A stretch of DNA of 37,777 nucleotides from positions 1 to 37,777 of the forward strand of contig CAJUJM010000030.1 of the NCBI GenBank assembly GCA_910586755.1. The letters run 5' to 3'. Both the position numbers and the translations under genes were made by a program. Within the stretch, counting starts at the first letter, position 1. Each line of letters starts with the position of its first letter. Source of the DNA: an uncultured Lachnospiraceae bacterium. Its GTDB lineage: Bacteria; Bacillota; Clostridia; Lachnospirales; Lachnospiraceae. Shown piece after piece: positions 31,010-37,777 of the stretch. Below the pieces are notes generated by a model, which searched no databases, was not told where the DNA came from, and saw only the letters and a list, made by a program, of their open reading frames with translations.

Positions 31010-31150
31010 ATTGTGCCGTCATACTTCGGACACAATTTCCGGATATACTTTAAGTAAGTTATCCGAAAGGATAACGGGCCTTTGTTTCAAGTGGTTACTT
31101 GAAATCACAAAGCTTTTTCATACTCATACCGGACGGTGCAAACCGTCCGG
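31010..31150 (+). ncRNA. Cluster of four hairpins with GNRA-type loops, possible structured RNA
   Basis: The 353-base gap between the ABC-F gene and mreB contains four successive hairpins that read best on the plus strand. They are 31010-31036 (ATTGTGCCG with CGGaCACAAT), 31058-31075 (GTTATCC, loop GAAA, GGATAAC), 31080-31112 (CTTTG/CAAAG around the perfect 8-base-pair TTTCAAGT/ACTTGAAA) and 31129-31150 (CCGGACGGT, loop GCAA, ACCGTCCGG). Two loops fit the GNRA tetraloop rule on this strand. No U-tract, promoter or known RNA family was recognised. It could be a noncoding RNA or a degenerate mobile repeat. Confidence 0.45.
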
Positions 31151-31192
31151 CCCCCCTAAACATTTTCTTATTTATTATACCTACCATTCCCA

Positions 31193-31223
31193 AAAACCCC
31201 GCAGGTCTTGCCTGCGGGGTTTT
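31193..31223 (-). terminator. Intrinsic terminator of the ABC-F gene
   Basis: A 13-base-pair stem (AAAACCCCGCAGG with CCTGCGGGGTTTT) and a 5-base loop are followed by T's on both strands. It lies 15 bases after the ABC-F stop. Confidence 0.85.
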
Positions 31224-31238
31224 CGTTTATAACCCTGC

Positions 31239-32792
31239 TTATGCCCGCAGTGACCAGTCACTGCAATCCAAAACTTTGGTAGCTATGCCTTCATAAAACT
31301 CCGGTTCATGGCATATTAAGACAATGCTCCCCTTGTAAACTGTCAGCGCCTGGCGAAGCTCCTCCTTTGCATCCACATCCAGGTGATTGGTAGGCTCGTC
31401 CAAAAGAAGTACATTGGTTTCCCGGTTAATCAGTTTGCATAATCTTACCTTTGCCTGTTCCCCACCAGAGAGAACCCGAACCTGACTCTCAATATTTTTC
31501 GTAGTCAGTCCGCATTTTGCAAGAGCTGCGCGAACCTGATACTGGGTATAGGAGGGGAATTCTTTCCAGATTTCTTCAATACAAGTGGTGGTATTTCCAG
31601 GCGGCATCTCCTGCTCAAAATAACCCAGATACAGATAGTCCCCTAATTCCACCTGGCCGGAAAGAGGAAGCACCTGACCTAAAATGCTCCGCAGAAGGGT
31701 GGTCTTTCCAATCCCGTTTGCCCCTTTTAAAACGATTTTCTCTCCCCGCTCCATAGAAAGGTTAATGGGTCTGGACAAGGGCTCATCATACCCGATTACC
31801 AAATCACGGGTTTCAAAAATGTATTTTCCTGCAGCCCGGGCTTCCATAAAACGAAATTCCGGCTTGGGCTTTTCCCTTGCCAGCTCAATCACCTCCATCT
31901 TGTCCAGCTTTTTCTGGCGGGACATAGCCATATTGCGGGTGGATACCCTGGCTTTATTCCGGGCCACAAAATCCTCAAGCTGGGCAATCTCCTGCTGCTG
32001 GCGTTTATAAGCAGCTTCCAGCTGAGCCTGCTTTGCAGCGTGAACCTCCTGAAATTTGTCATAGTCGCCTACATAACGATCCAGGCGCTGGTTTTCCATA
32101 TGATAAATAATATTGATTACGCTGTTTAAAAACGGGATGTCGTGGGAAATTAAAATAAAGGCGTTTTCATACTCCTGGAGATACCGTTTCAGCCATTCAA
32201 TATGCTGGGCATCCAGATAATTGGTAGGCTCATCCAGGAGCAGGATATCCGGCTTTTCCAGGAGAAGTTTTGCCAGAAGCACCTTGGTTCTCTGACCGCC
32301 GGAAAGCTCTGCCACATCCTTTTCCAATCCCAGCTCATTAAGCTCAAATGCCCTGGCAATTTCTTCCACCCTGGCGTCAATCACATAAAAATCGTGAGCC
32401 ATAAGAAGATCCTGTATGGTTCCCAGTTCTTCCATCATGACCGCCATTTCTTCCTCAGAAGCAGAACCCATTTTGTCACAAATCTGGTTCATCTGGGCTT
32501 CCATCTCAAATAAAAAACCAAAAGCGCTTTTTAACACATCCCTTATAGTCATCCCCGGCTCTAAAACCGTATGCTGATCCAGATATCCTACCCGGACATT
32601 TTTCGCCCACTCCACCTTACCTTCATCCGGCATAAGTTTGTCGGTAATAATACTCATAAATGTGGACTTGCCTTCTCCGTTAGCCCCTACCAGGCCAATA
32701 TGTTCTCCTTTTAAAAGCCGGAAAGAAACATCCGTAAAAATCGCCCGGTCTCCAAATCCGTGGCTTAAATGCTCTACATTTAAAATACTCAT
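31239..32792 (-). CDS. ABC-F family ATPase
   Basis: A 517-residue soluble protein with two ABC domains and no membrane part, the ABC-F layout. Domain 1 has Walker A GANGEGKST and signature LSGGQRTKV with LLLDEPTNYLD; domain 2 has GANGIGKTT, LSGGEQAKV and LLLDEPTNHLD. The inter-domain linker (about 235-300) is the arm that enters the ribosomal E site. Members act as translation factors relieving stalled ribosomes, and some give resistance to ribosome-targeting antibiotics. This chain resembles housekeeping YkpA/YbiT-like members more than resistance types. The ATG has an AAGGGG site; it is divergent from the CmpB-type gene. Confidence 0.92.
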   Translation of the reverse strand: MSILNVEHLSHGFGDRAIFTDVSFRLLKGEHIGLVGANGEGKSTFMSIITDKLMPDEGKVEWAKNVRVGYLDQHTVLEPGMTIRDVLKSAFGFLFEMEAQMNQICDKMGSASEEEMAVMMEELGTIQDLLMAHDFYVIDARVEEIARAFELNELGLEKDVAELSGGQRTKVLLAKLLLEKPDILLLDEPTNYLDAQHIEWLKRYLQEYENAFILISHDIPFLNSVINIIYHMENQRLDRYVGDYDKFQEVHAAKQAQLEAAYKRQQQEIAQLEDFVARNKARVSTRNMAMSRQKKLDKMEVIELAREKPKPEFRFMEARAAGKYIFETRDLVIGYDEPLSRPINLSMERGEKIVLKGANGIGKTTLLRSILGQVLPLSGQVELGDYLYLGYFEQEMPPGNTTTCIEEIWKEFPSYTQYQVRAALAKCGLTTKNIESQVRVLSGGEQAKVRLCKLINRETNVLLLDEPTNHLDVDAKEELRQALTVYKGSIVLICHEPEFYEGIATKVLDCSDWSLRA

Positions 32793-32918
32793 ACAGGTTA
32801 CCCCTTTATATCTTGTCCGTTATGGTTTATAATATCATGTAATATCCTCCGCAGCAGGAGGACGTCCCCACTATTTTACATGACAACAAAGATTCTGGCA
32901 AGCAGAAAGGATATTCCT

Positions 32919-33806
32919 ATGTACACTTACTCCTGGTATCACTGGATAACATTTTTTTACTTATATTGTTTTTTTGGATGGGTCTTTGAATCCACCTACG
33001 TTTCCCTCCGGCAAAAGCGTTTTGTCAATCGTGGATTTCTCCGTCTGCCTATGCTTCCTCTCTACGGAACAGGGGCGGTAATGATGCTGTGGGTTTCCCT
33101 TCCGGTAAAAAATAATCTGATACTGGTCTATCTCTCCGGATTTGTTGCCGCCACTGTGCTGGAATATGTAACAGGCTGGGCTATGGAACAATTGTTTAAA
33201 ATGCGGTATTGGGATTACAGTGATCAAAGATTCCAGATTAACGGATATATATGCCTCAGCTCTTCTATTGCCTGGGGATTTCTGACCATTCTGATGACAG
33301 AGGTCCTTCACAAGCCGGTGGAACGCCTGGTTCTGGGGATGGGGCCGGTATTGGAATTCAGCTTTTTAGCAGTGGTCAGTGTTCCCTTTGTTCTGGATTC
33401 CATTCAGTCTGTGCTGGCTGCTCTGGATTTAGGCCGCGCTCTGGAAACCATGACCAAGGTGAAAGCCGAGCTGGAAGATTTGCAGGTGCAGATGGCGCTT
33501 TTGCGTACAGATGCCAGAGTCTGGGCTGCAGATTTGCGTGAAACCGCCCTGGAACGGGCGGAGGCAATTCGGGAAGAAGCCGTTACTTTCCGGGAGGAAC
33601 TCCGGGATCAGATGGCCCCGGCGGACGGGCCGGAGTTTGCCGCTTTATCAAAGCGGCTGGACGCCCTGAAGGAAAGGCATCTCCATCTTTCCCGGCACAT
33701 GGGCTTTTACCGCAGAGGGCTTTTGCGGGGCAATCCAAGCGCAAGTTCCAGACGGTTTAGCGAGGCATTAAAGGAGTTGAAGCGCCGGTTGGAGGATGAG
33801 GAGTAA
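32919..33806 (+). CDS. Putative ABC-transporter-type IV (CmpB) membrane protein with coiled-coil tail
   Basis: A 295-residue protein. The N-terminal half (about 1-170) has five hydrophobic segments and the CmpB-family pattern YLYCFFGWVFESTYVSLRQK, RGFLRLPMLPLYGTGAV and SSSIAWGFLTILM. The second half (about 175-295) is a charged coiled coil. Databases call the family 'putative ABC-transporter type IV', but no ATPase partner is adjacent and transport is unproven. The start at 32919 has AAAGGA seven bases upstream; an in-frame ATG at 32880 has only a distant GGAGG. Its last 50 bases overlap the convergent aminotransferase gene. Confidence 0.85.
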   Translation: MYTYSWYHWITFFYLYCFFGWVFESTYVSLRQKRFVNRGFLRLPMLPLYGTGAVMMLWVSLPVKNNLILVYLSGFVAATVLEYVTGWAMEQLFKMRYWDYSDQRFQINGYICLSSSIAWGFLTILMTEVLHKPVERLVLGMGPVLEFSFLAVVSVPFVLDSIQSVLAALDLGRALETMTKVKAELEDLQVQMALLRTDARVWAADLRETALERAEAIREEAVTFREELRDQMAPADGPEFAALSKRLDALKERHLHLSRHMGFYRRGLLRGNPSASSRRFSEALKELKRRLEDEE

Positions 33807-35001
33807 TCCGACGGATAAACAAAACCAACTTATCCACCTCTTCTTCTGTTACAAACCAGTTTAGGGATACCCGGATTCCCTCTTCCTTTGTATAAAGGTT
33901 TACAGTCCGCCACTGGATAATAATCTTTTCTTCTTCCCAGGCCTGTTTTACTATCTCCCGGTGGTCCATCCCCGGCAGCCGGAAAGAAAAAATTCCTGTT
34001 ATCAACCGCTGGTCCTCCGGGGACAGGATTACTGCTTCCGGTATCTTTTGCAAAAATGCATTCCGGCAATATTCATGAAGCTCTTTCTTGCGGGAAACAA
34101 TGCAGCCCAGGCCAATCTCCCGGGCCAGCCGGATGGTTTGGGAAAAAGCGGTATACATGGGCACATGCCGTCCTCCGTATTCAAACCTTCTGGCATCTGG
34201 CTGAGGTATCCAAGTATTGTCCTGAAAGTCAAAAGAAGTTTGAATTCCTACTCCGCCAAAAGGGATTTTCAGTTGCTTAAGCAGTTCCTTTCGAATATAT
34301 ACGGCTCCGATTCCTTCCGGACCGCAGAGCCATTTATGGCAGGAAAGAGCGTAAAAATCGCAGTCCAGCTCTTTTACGTCAATCACAATATTCCCTGCTG
34401 CCTGAGCGCCGTCCAAAACCGTAATAATCCCTTTTTCCCGGCACATGGCGCACATCTCCCTGGCCGGAACAGCCGCTCCTGTGGTGTGGAAAACATGGCT
34501 GAATACTGCCATCCTGGTCTTATCACAAAGTTTATCTTTAAATGCTTCCAGGATCTCTTCCTTGTTTCCCAAACCGCAAAATTTGTCTGTCTCTGTTTTA
34601 TATTCCGGCCCCAAAACAAAGCAGGGCAGGATAGACGCCGGATTTTCCTGGTCGGAGATCAGCAGCTTGTCCCCCGGCTCCCATGTAAACATGCGGTTAA
34701 TGGTGTTCAGTCCTTCTGCAATACAGCGGACAAAGAAGATCTCTTCCGGCCGGGCGTTAATAAATTCTGCCACGTCTTTTCTGGCCTCTTCTAAAAGCTC
34801 TTTGACCTCATCATGGACTTTCACATTGACCTGCCCTTCTTCTGCCATATAAGTAAAGATCTCTGTCATGCGGTTTAGTACCGGAAGCGCCAGAGGACCA
34901 CAGCCTGCAGAGTTTAAATAGGTATACTTGTTTGCTGCCGGAAGAAGCTTTCTGTATTCCCGAAAATATTCCTTTGGTTGTCTGTCTCTTTCCTCCATCA
35001 T
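33757..35001 (-). CDS. Class V aminotransferase (cysteine-desulfurase-like PLP enzyme)
   Basis: A 414-residue fold-type I PLP enzyme. The PLP lysine is Lys223 in ALSCHKWLCGPEGIGAVYIR, with Asp197 (ITVLDGAQAAG) holding the pyridine nitrogen and His172 in the FHTTG segment above the ring. The family includes cysteine desulfurases, isopenicillin epimerase-like enzymes and kynureninase relatives. No IscU or SufU partner is adjacent and the catalytic-cysteine loop is not evident, so an aminotransferase, epimerase or lyase acting on a small amino compound is more likely. Its start overlaps the amidohydrolase stop (ATGA). The C-terminal 15 residues (TPHPPTGASTPLMPR) lie antisense to the neighbouring gene and may be a late extension. 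Confidence 0.85.
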   Translation of the reverse strand: MMEERDRQPKEYFREYRKLLPAANKYTYLNSAGCGPLALPVLNRMTEIFTYMAEEGQVNVKVHDEVKELLEEARKDVAEFINARPEEIFFVRCIAEGLNTINRMFTWEPGDKLLISDQENPASILPCFVLGPEYKTETDKFCGLGNKEEILEAFKDKLCDKTRMAVFSHVFHTTGAAVPAREMCAMCREKGIITVLDGAQAAGNIVIDVKELDCDFYALSCHKWLCGPEGIGAVYIRKELLKQLKIPFGGVGIQTSFDFQDNTWIPQPDARRFEYGGRHVPMYTAFSQTIRLAREIGLGCIVSRKKELHEYCRNAFLQKIPEAVILSPEDQRLITGIFSFRLPGMDHREIVKQAWEEEKIIIQWRTVNLYTKEEGIRVSLNWFVTEEEVDKLVLFIRRITPHPPTGASTPLMPR

Positions 35002-36221
35002 TCCACCTTTTTCCCTCGTTTTATCACCATAACAACATCCTTAAGATTTAAAAAGGATTCCAATGGGTTCTCTTTTACAATGAGAATGTCCGCCTGCTTC
35101 CCAGACTCAATGGTTCCCACTTTGTCTCCTACTCCCAGAATGTCCGCCGCAAGACTGGTGGCAGACAGCAGTACATCTTCCTTTAAAAGATGGATCTTTT
35201 TTTCCATCATATCCAGGGTAAGATAGAGTTCGTCAAATTTTGTATTTTTACAGCCTGCGTCGGTCCCGGCAAAAACAGGAATTCCGGCCTGGTACATCCG
35301 TTCTGTGGTGGAAAAACGGCTCTTCTGAAAGCCAGCCCACATGGCTACCTTATCGGGCTGAGGCGCAGCTTCTTCTGCCGGGAGAATATAAGCCTTCCCT
35401 ACTGCTGGATTTACCGCTATGTTTTTCTTTTTCATTTCCTTAACCAGCTCTTCCCGGTAATCCTCCCCGTCCCCGTCTTTAAAACTGCAATGCTCCAGAA
35501 TATCGAAGCCAGCCTGTATTGCCCGCCTGATCCCCGCTACACTGTGGACGTGCCCGGCTACCTTTTTTCCTCTCTCATGGGCCTCTTTTACAATAGCAGC
35601 CAGTGTCTCTTCTTCATACTGATCGATCATGGAATTGCTTCCCGGCGTCATATTTCCGCCGGAAACCATGACTTTGATATAGTCAACTCCGCTTTTTAGC
35701 AGAGAGCGGACTGCCTTTACCACCTCTTCTTTGCTGTCTGCTTCCAGTCCGCAGAAATTACAATGTCCTCCGGTTATGGTAATGGGCATCCCGCAGGCAA
35801 TAATATCCGGCCCCTGGATCACTCCTTCCCGGATAAAATCCCGCAGCTCCAGAATAGACATCCCTCTGGCGCCGCAATCTCTTACTGTGGTAACCCCGCT
35901 CTTTAGTTCCTTCTGAGCCGCCGCCGTTTCCCTGAGAAGGATCTGGGACGGAGTGTCATTTATCAGTTCCGTCACAGGCTGGCTGCTGGCGCTGAAGCTT
36001 AAATGGAGATGGCCGTCAATAAGCCCCGGCAAAACGTATCCCTCTCCTGCATCTATCTTCTCTATCCCGGAGTCTTCTAATTCCTTTTGAAATTCCTGTA
36101 GCGGCGCTTTGTTTTCAATATGCTCTCCGCAAATTAAAATTCCTGTGGGGCATTGTTCCAACCTGACATGTCCCTCTGCACAGCTTATTAAGTTCTTTGT
36201 AATAATCAGTTTCTTTTCCAT
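34998..36221 (-). CDS. Amidohydrolase family protein (imidazolonepropionase/prolidase-like)
   Basis: A 407-residue metal-dependent hydrolase of the amidohydrolase superfamily. The metal ligands are in the right order: His71 and His73 (DGHLHL), Lys183 (DYIKVMVSGG), His224 (GHVHS), His244 (ILEHCSF) and Asp321 (AGTDAG). A central lysine in place of a shorter loop is typical of the prolidase/organophosphate-type branch, which cleaves amides or C-terminal residues of dipeptides. The exact substrate is unknown. It starts 10 bases after the MBL hydrolase stop and overlaps the aminotransferase start, so all three are one operon. Confidence 0.88.
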   Translation of the reverse strand: MEKKLIITKNLISCAEGHVRLEQCPTGILICGEHIENKAPLQEFQKELEDSGIEKIDAGEGYVLPGLIDGHLHLSFSASSQPVTELINDTPSQILLRETAAAQKELKSGVTTVRDCGARGMSILELRDFIREGVIQGPDIIACGMPITITGGHCNFCGLEADSKEEVVKAVRSLLKSGVDYIKVMVSGGNMTPGSNSMIDQYEEETLAAIVKEAHERGKKVAGHVHSVAGIRRAIQAGFDILEHCSFKDGDGEDYREELVKEMKKKNIAVNPAVGKAYILPAEEAAPQPDKVAMWAGFQKSRFSTTERMYQAGIPVFAGTDAGCKNTKFDELYLTLDMMEKKIHLLKEDVLLSATSLAADILGVGDKVGTIESGKQADILIVKENPLESFLNLKDVVMVIKRGKKVE

Positions 36222-36231
36222 ACCTTATCTC

Positions 36232-36978
36232 CTACATCATAGGCGGCAACGAAGAATATTCCAATGCCTCAATTGCCTGATTAATATGATGCTGTCCTCC
36301 GCTCATGGTAAACCGGTAGTGTGAGGGAATCAACGCATCAATCTTTCTGTCCGCCAGCTTATGGATATTTTTCCGGTAGCCTTCCATGGTAGAGCCATAG
36401 CAATTAATTAAACTCAGTCTTCCGTCCAGGTAAATGCTGTCCCCGCTAAATAAATATCTCTTATTGTTCTTTTCCAGCAGATAACACACAGACTCAATGC
36501 TGTGACCTGGAAGAAGGATGGCTGTTATCCGGGCATTTCCCACCTGATATACTTCCTCATCCTCTGTTACGTGATCTGTTTTCCCGTGGACATAGCGGTA
36601 GTCTTTGGGGTAGGCCCCCTTTTTCTTGGCGGCAATAAGTCCCAGCTCTTCCTCTGTTCCTTCTTCTAATAATCTCTTTTCTCCCTGGGATGCAACAACA
36701 GTAAGGGAAGGGATTTTATCCTGGAAGTCATGGACTCCGCCCCCGTGATCCCCGTGGGCATGGGTAAGAAACAAGGTATGGATTGCCATAGGATTTACAC
36801 CTGTTTCCTCAATATTTTCTATAATCTGTTCTGTGTTCATACCGCTTCCGCCGTCAATTAAAACGGCTTCTTTGCTATCCTCAATCAGGTATACATTCCC
36901 GTCCTTAGGATGGGAGATCCCTGGCCCGCCTTTTCCGCCGGCTACCATATAAATCCCTGTGTCTAACCGAATATACAT
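36232..36978 (-). CDS. MBL-fold metallo-hydrolase
   Basis: A 248-residue metallo-beta-lactamase-fold enzyme. The metal motif THAHGDHGG gives His73, His75, Asp77 and His78. GHSIESVCYLL contributes the next His, and FSGDSIYLDGR the bridging Asp. The chain lacks an added domain, so it is a small-molecule or thioester hydrolase rather than an RNase. The start is placed at 36978 because AGGAGG lies six bases upstream; an in-frame ATG at 37023 falls inside the terminator stem. It is the first enzyme gene after the regulator and its terminator. Confidence 0.88.
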   Translation of the reverse strand: MYIRLDTGIYMVAGGKGGPGISHPKDGNVYLIEDSKEAVLIDGGSGMNTEQIIENIEETGVNPMAIHTLFLTHAHGDHGGGVHDFQDKIPSLTVVASQGEKRLLEEGTEEELGLIAAKKKGAYPKDYRYVHGKTDHVTEDEEVYQVGNARITAILLPGHSIESVCYLLEKNNKRYLFSGDSIYLDGRLSLINCYGSTMEGYRKNIHKLADRKIDALIPSHYRFTMSGGQHHINQAIEALEYSSLPPMM

Positions 36979-37001
36979 GTCATTCCTCCTTACATTAATC
37001 C

Positions 37002-37037
37002 AAAAAGGAGAGTACCCTAACAAAAGGCACTCTCCTT
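37002..37037 (-). terminator. Terminator or attenuator between the regulator and the hydrolase operon
   Basis: A 9-base-pair stem (AAGGAGAGT with ACTCTCCTT) and a loop of about 15 bases are followed by TTTGG. It lies 11 bases after the regulator stop. Only about 25 bases separate it from the hydrolase start, too few for a normal promoter. Confidence 0.75.
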
Positions 37038-37047
37038 AATCTTCTTT

Positions 37048-37728
37048 TCAGATTTTATCCGGATTCTTTTCTTCTTCGGGTTTTCTGTCTCCCCGTATAA
37101 TATCCAGATAATTATACAATGTGAATTTGGAAATCTGTAATAGCCCGCAGATTTTCTGACCGCTTTTTGAAATCAGAAACGCTCCCTTCCGGTCCAGGAA
37201 ATCAATAAACTTTAATTTTTCTTCCCGGTTCATACTGGCAGCGGCTTTTCCTGCCATCTTCTCCCCTTCGGCAATCAGATATTCCAGTAACTGCTCCACA
37301 TTGTCTGCAAAGATCTCTTCCTGCTGCCCCTGATTGGTTATTTCATATTGATTATAGTCTTTCAAAAATTCTTCAAATTTCACACTTTTTGTTATATCCA
37401 GGTTGATACAAAGGGAACCTATTGTCTGTCCCTCATCATCTTTTATGTACATACTGGAGGAACGAAGAATTTTTCCGTCTCTGGTATGGATAATGTAGTT
37501 AAAACGGTTGCCGTTTTTTACATTTCCGCTTAATACTTCTAACCCGAGATTACTCCCGCAGCCACCGATTTTACGCCCTGTAATATGGCCGTTGCGGATA
37601 TCCACAATCGTATGGTTGTAATCCTTTGTCAAATCGTGAAGAACAACCTCGCAGGAATTGCCAAACTGCTTTTCCAGCATATCCATAAACTCCTGCCATA
37701 AATCCCATTGTTCATAAATATTCTTCAT
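37048..37728 (-). CDS. YheO/DauR-like transcriptional regulator (PAS plus HTH)
   Basis: A 226-residue regulator. The N-terminal YheO-like PAS domain (about residues 8-120, CEVVLHDLTKDYNHTIVDIR) is a probable ligand sensor, and the C-terminal HTH_22-type domain (about 165-215, ISKSGQKICGLLQISKFTLY) binds DNA. DauR, the best studied relative, represses D-arginine catabolism. The gene is followed by an MBL hydrolase, an amidohydrolase and a class V aminotransferase, so it probably controls breakdown of an amino-acid-like compound. The ATG has an AGGTGG site. Its promoter falls at or beyond the window edge. Confidence 0.88.
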   Translation of the reverse strand: MKNIYEQWDLWQEFMDMLEKQFGNSCEVVLHDLTKDYNHTIVDIRNGHITGRKIGGCGSNLGLEVLSGNVKNGNRFNYIIHTRDGKILRSSSMYIKDDEGQTIGSLCINLDITKSVKFEEFLKDYNQYEITNQGQQEEIFADNVEQLLEYLIAEGEKMAGKAAASMNREEKLKFIDFLDRKGAFLISKSGQKICGLLQISKFTLYNYLDIIRGDRKPEEEKNPDKI

Positions 37729-37777
37729 TCTGTTACCACCTTTAATCTTTTTATATCATACTTTTAGTTTTAAGTCA

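Noticed and set aside
31010..31150. Group II intron domain V or a known riboswitch
   Set aside because: The GAAA and GCAA hairpins lack the AGC/GTTC domain V core and do not match the c-di-GMP, TPP or preQ1 motifs that I can recall.
32919..33806. CmpB-type protein as a true ABC transporter permease
   Set aside because: No cognate ATPase or binding protein is adjacent and half of the chain is a coiled coil. The database label is kept in the name but transport is not asserted.
33757..35001. Cysteine desulfurase (IscS/SufS)
   Set aside because: No IscU, SufU or other iron-sulfur gene is near, and a catalytic cysteine loop was not evident. The fold family is certain but this function is not.
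1..37777. tRNA, rRNA or tmRNA genes
   Set aside because: No cloverleaf with a CCA-type end or rRNA-like segment was recognised by eye in the intergenic regions; a covariance search would be decisive.

Overview
The window looks like a chromosomal segment of a low-to-mid GC Gram-positive anaerobe of the class Clostridia, most likely a member of the Lachnospiraceae. The reasons are Firmicutes-type promoters (TTGACA / 17 bp / TATAAT), strong AGGAGG ribosome binding sites, many intrinsic terminators, an rpmG-secE-nusG-rplK-rplA-rplJ-rplL ribosomal block, a QueT vitamin transporter, MscL with a zinc ribbon, and an mreB-recD2-comF operon. The family assignment is inference from gene content; no 16S gene is present.

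Layout. (1) 1-3.7 kb: a LacI-type regulator divergent from a sugar ABC importer (RbsA-like ATPase plus RbsC-like permease). The permease is cut off about 60 residues early, and a new gene with its own ribosome binding site starts beyond the break, so an insertion has probably destroyed the system. Both promoters and their LacI-type operators are readable. (2) 3.7-7.2 kb: queT behind a possible preQ1 riboswitch, a stand-alone AAA-ATPase/PD-(D/E)XK protein, a structured repeat element, and a LysR regulator. (3) 7.2-14.4 kb: a complete dipeptide/oligopeptide importer (binding protein, two permeases, two ATPases) in one transcription unit behind a PepV-like M20 dipeptidase. (4) 14.4-18.5 kb: a cupin protein, MscL, a duplicated DUF1576 membrane protein, uridine kinase and a small membrane protein.

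(5) 18.6-23.1 kb: the translation/transcription block rpmG-secE-nusG-rplK-rplA and rplJ-rplL, with its leader RNAs (an L10 leader with attenuator, and two identical leader elements before rplK and rplA). Inserted between rplA and rplJ is a nucleotidyltransferase antitoxin with a truncated HEPN partner. (6) 23.1-26.9 kb: four small membrane proteins of poorly known function, then a bactofilin with a membrane-anchored coiled-coil NlpC/P60 peptidase, whose leader carries tandem repeats with miniature ORFs and duplicated Shine-Dalgarno sites. (7) 26.9-30.9 kb: mreB-recD2-comF. (8) 30.9-33.8 kb: a cluster of tetraloop hairpins, an ABC-F ATPase and a CmpB-type membrane protein. (9) 33.8-37.7 kb: a YheO/DauR-like regulator followed by an MBL hydrolase, an amidohydrolase and a class V aminotransferase, apparently one catabolic operon with a terminator between the regulator and the enzymes.

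No rRNA, tRNA or CRISPR array was recognised. Nothing here is clearly a complete new system. The best candidates for undescribed biology are the structured repeat with two copies (6.1 and 26.8 kb), the hairpin cluster at 31.0-31.15 kb, the tandem leader of the bactofilin gene, and the two-fold duplicated DUF1576 protein.
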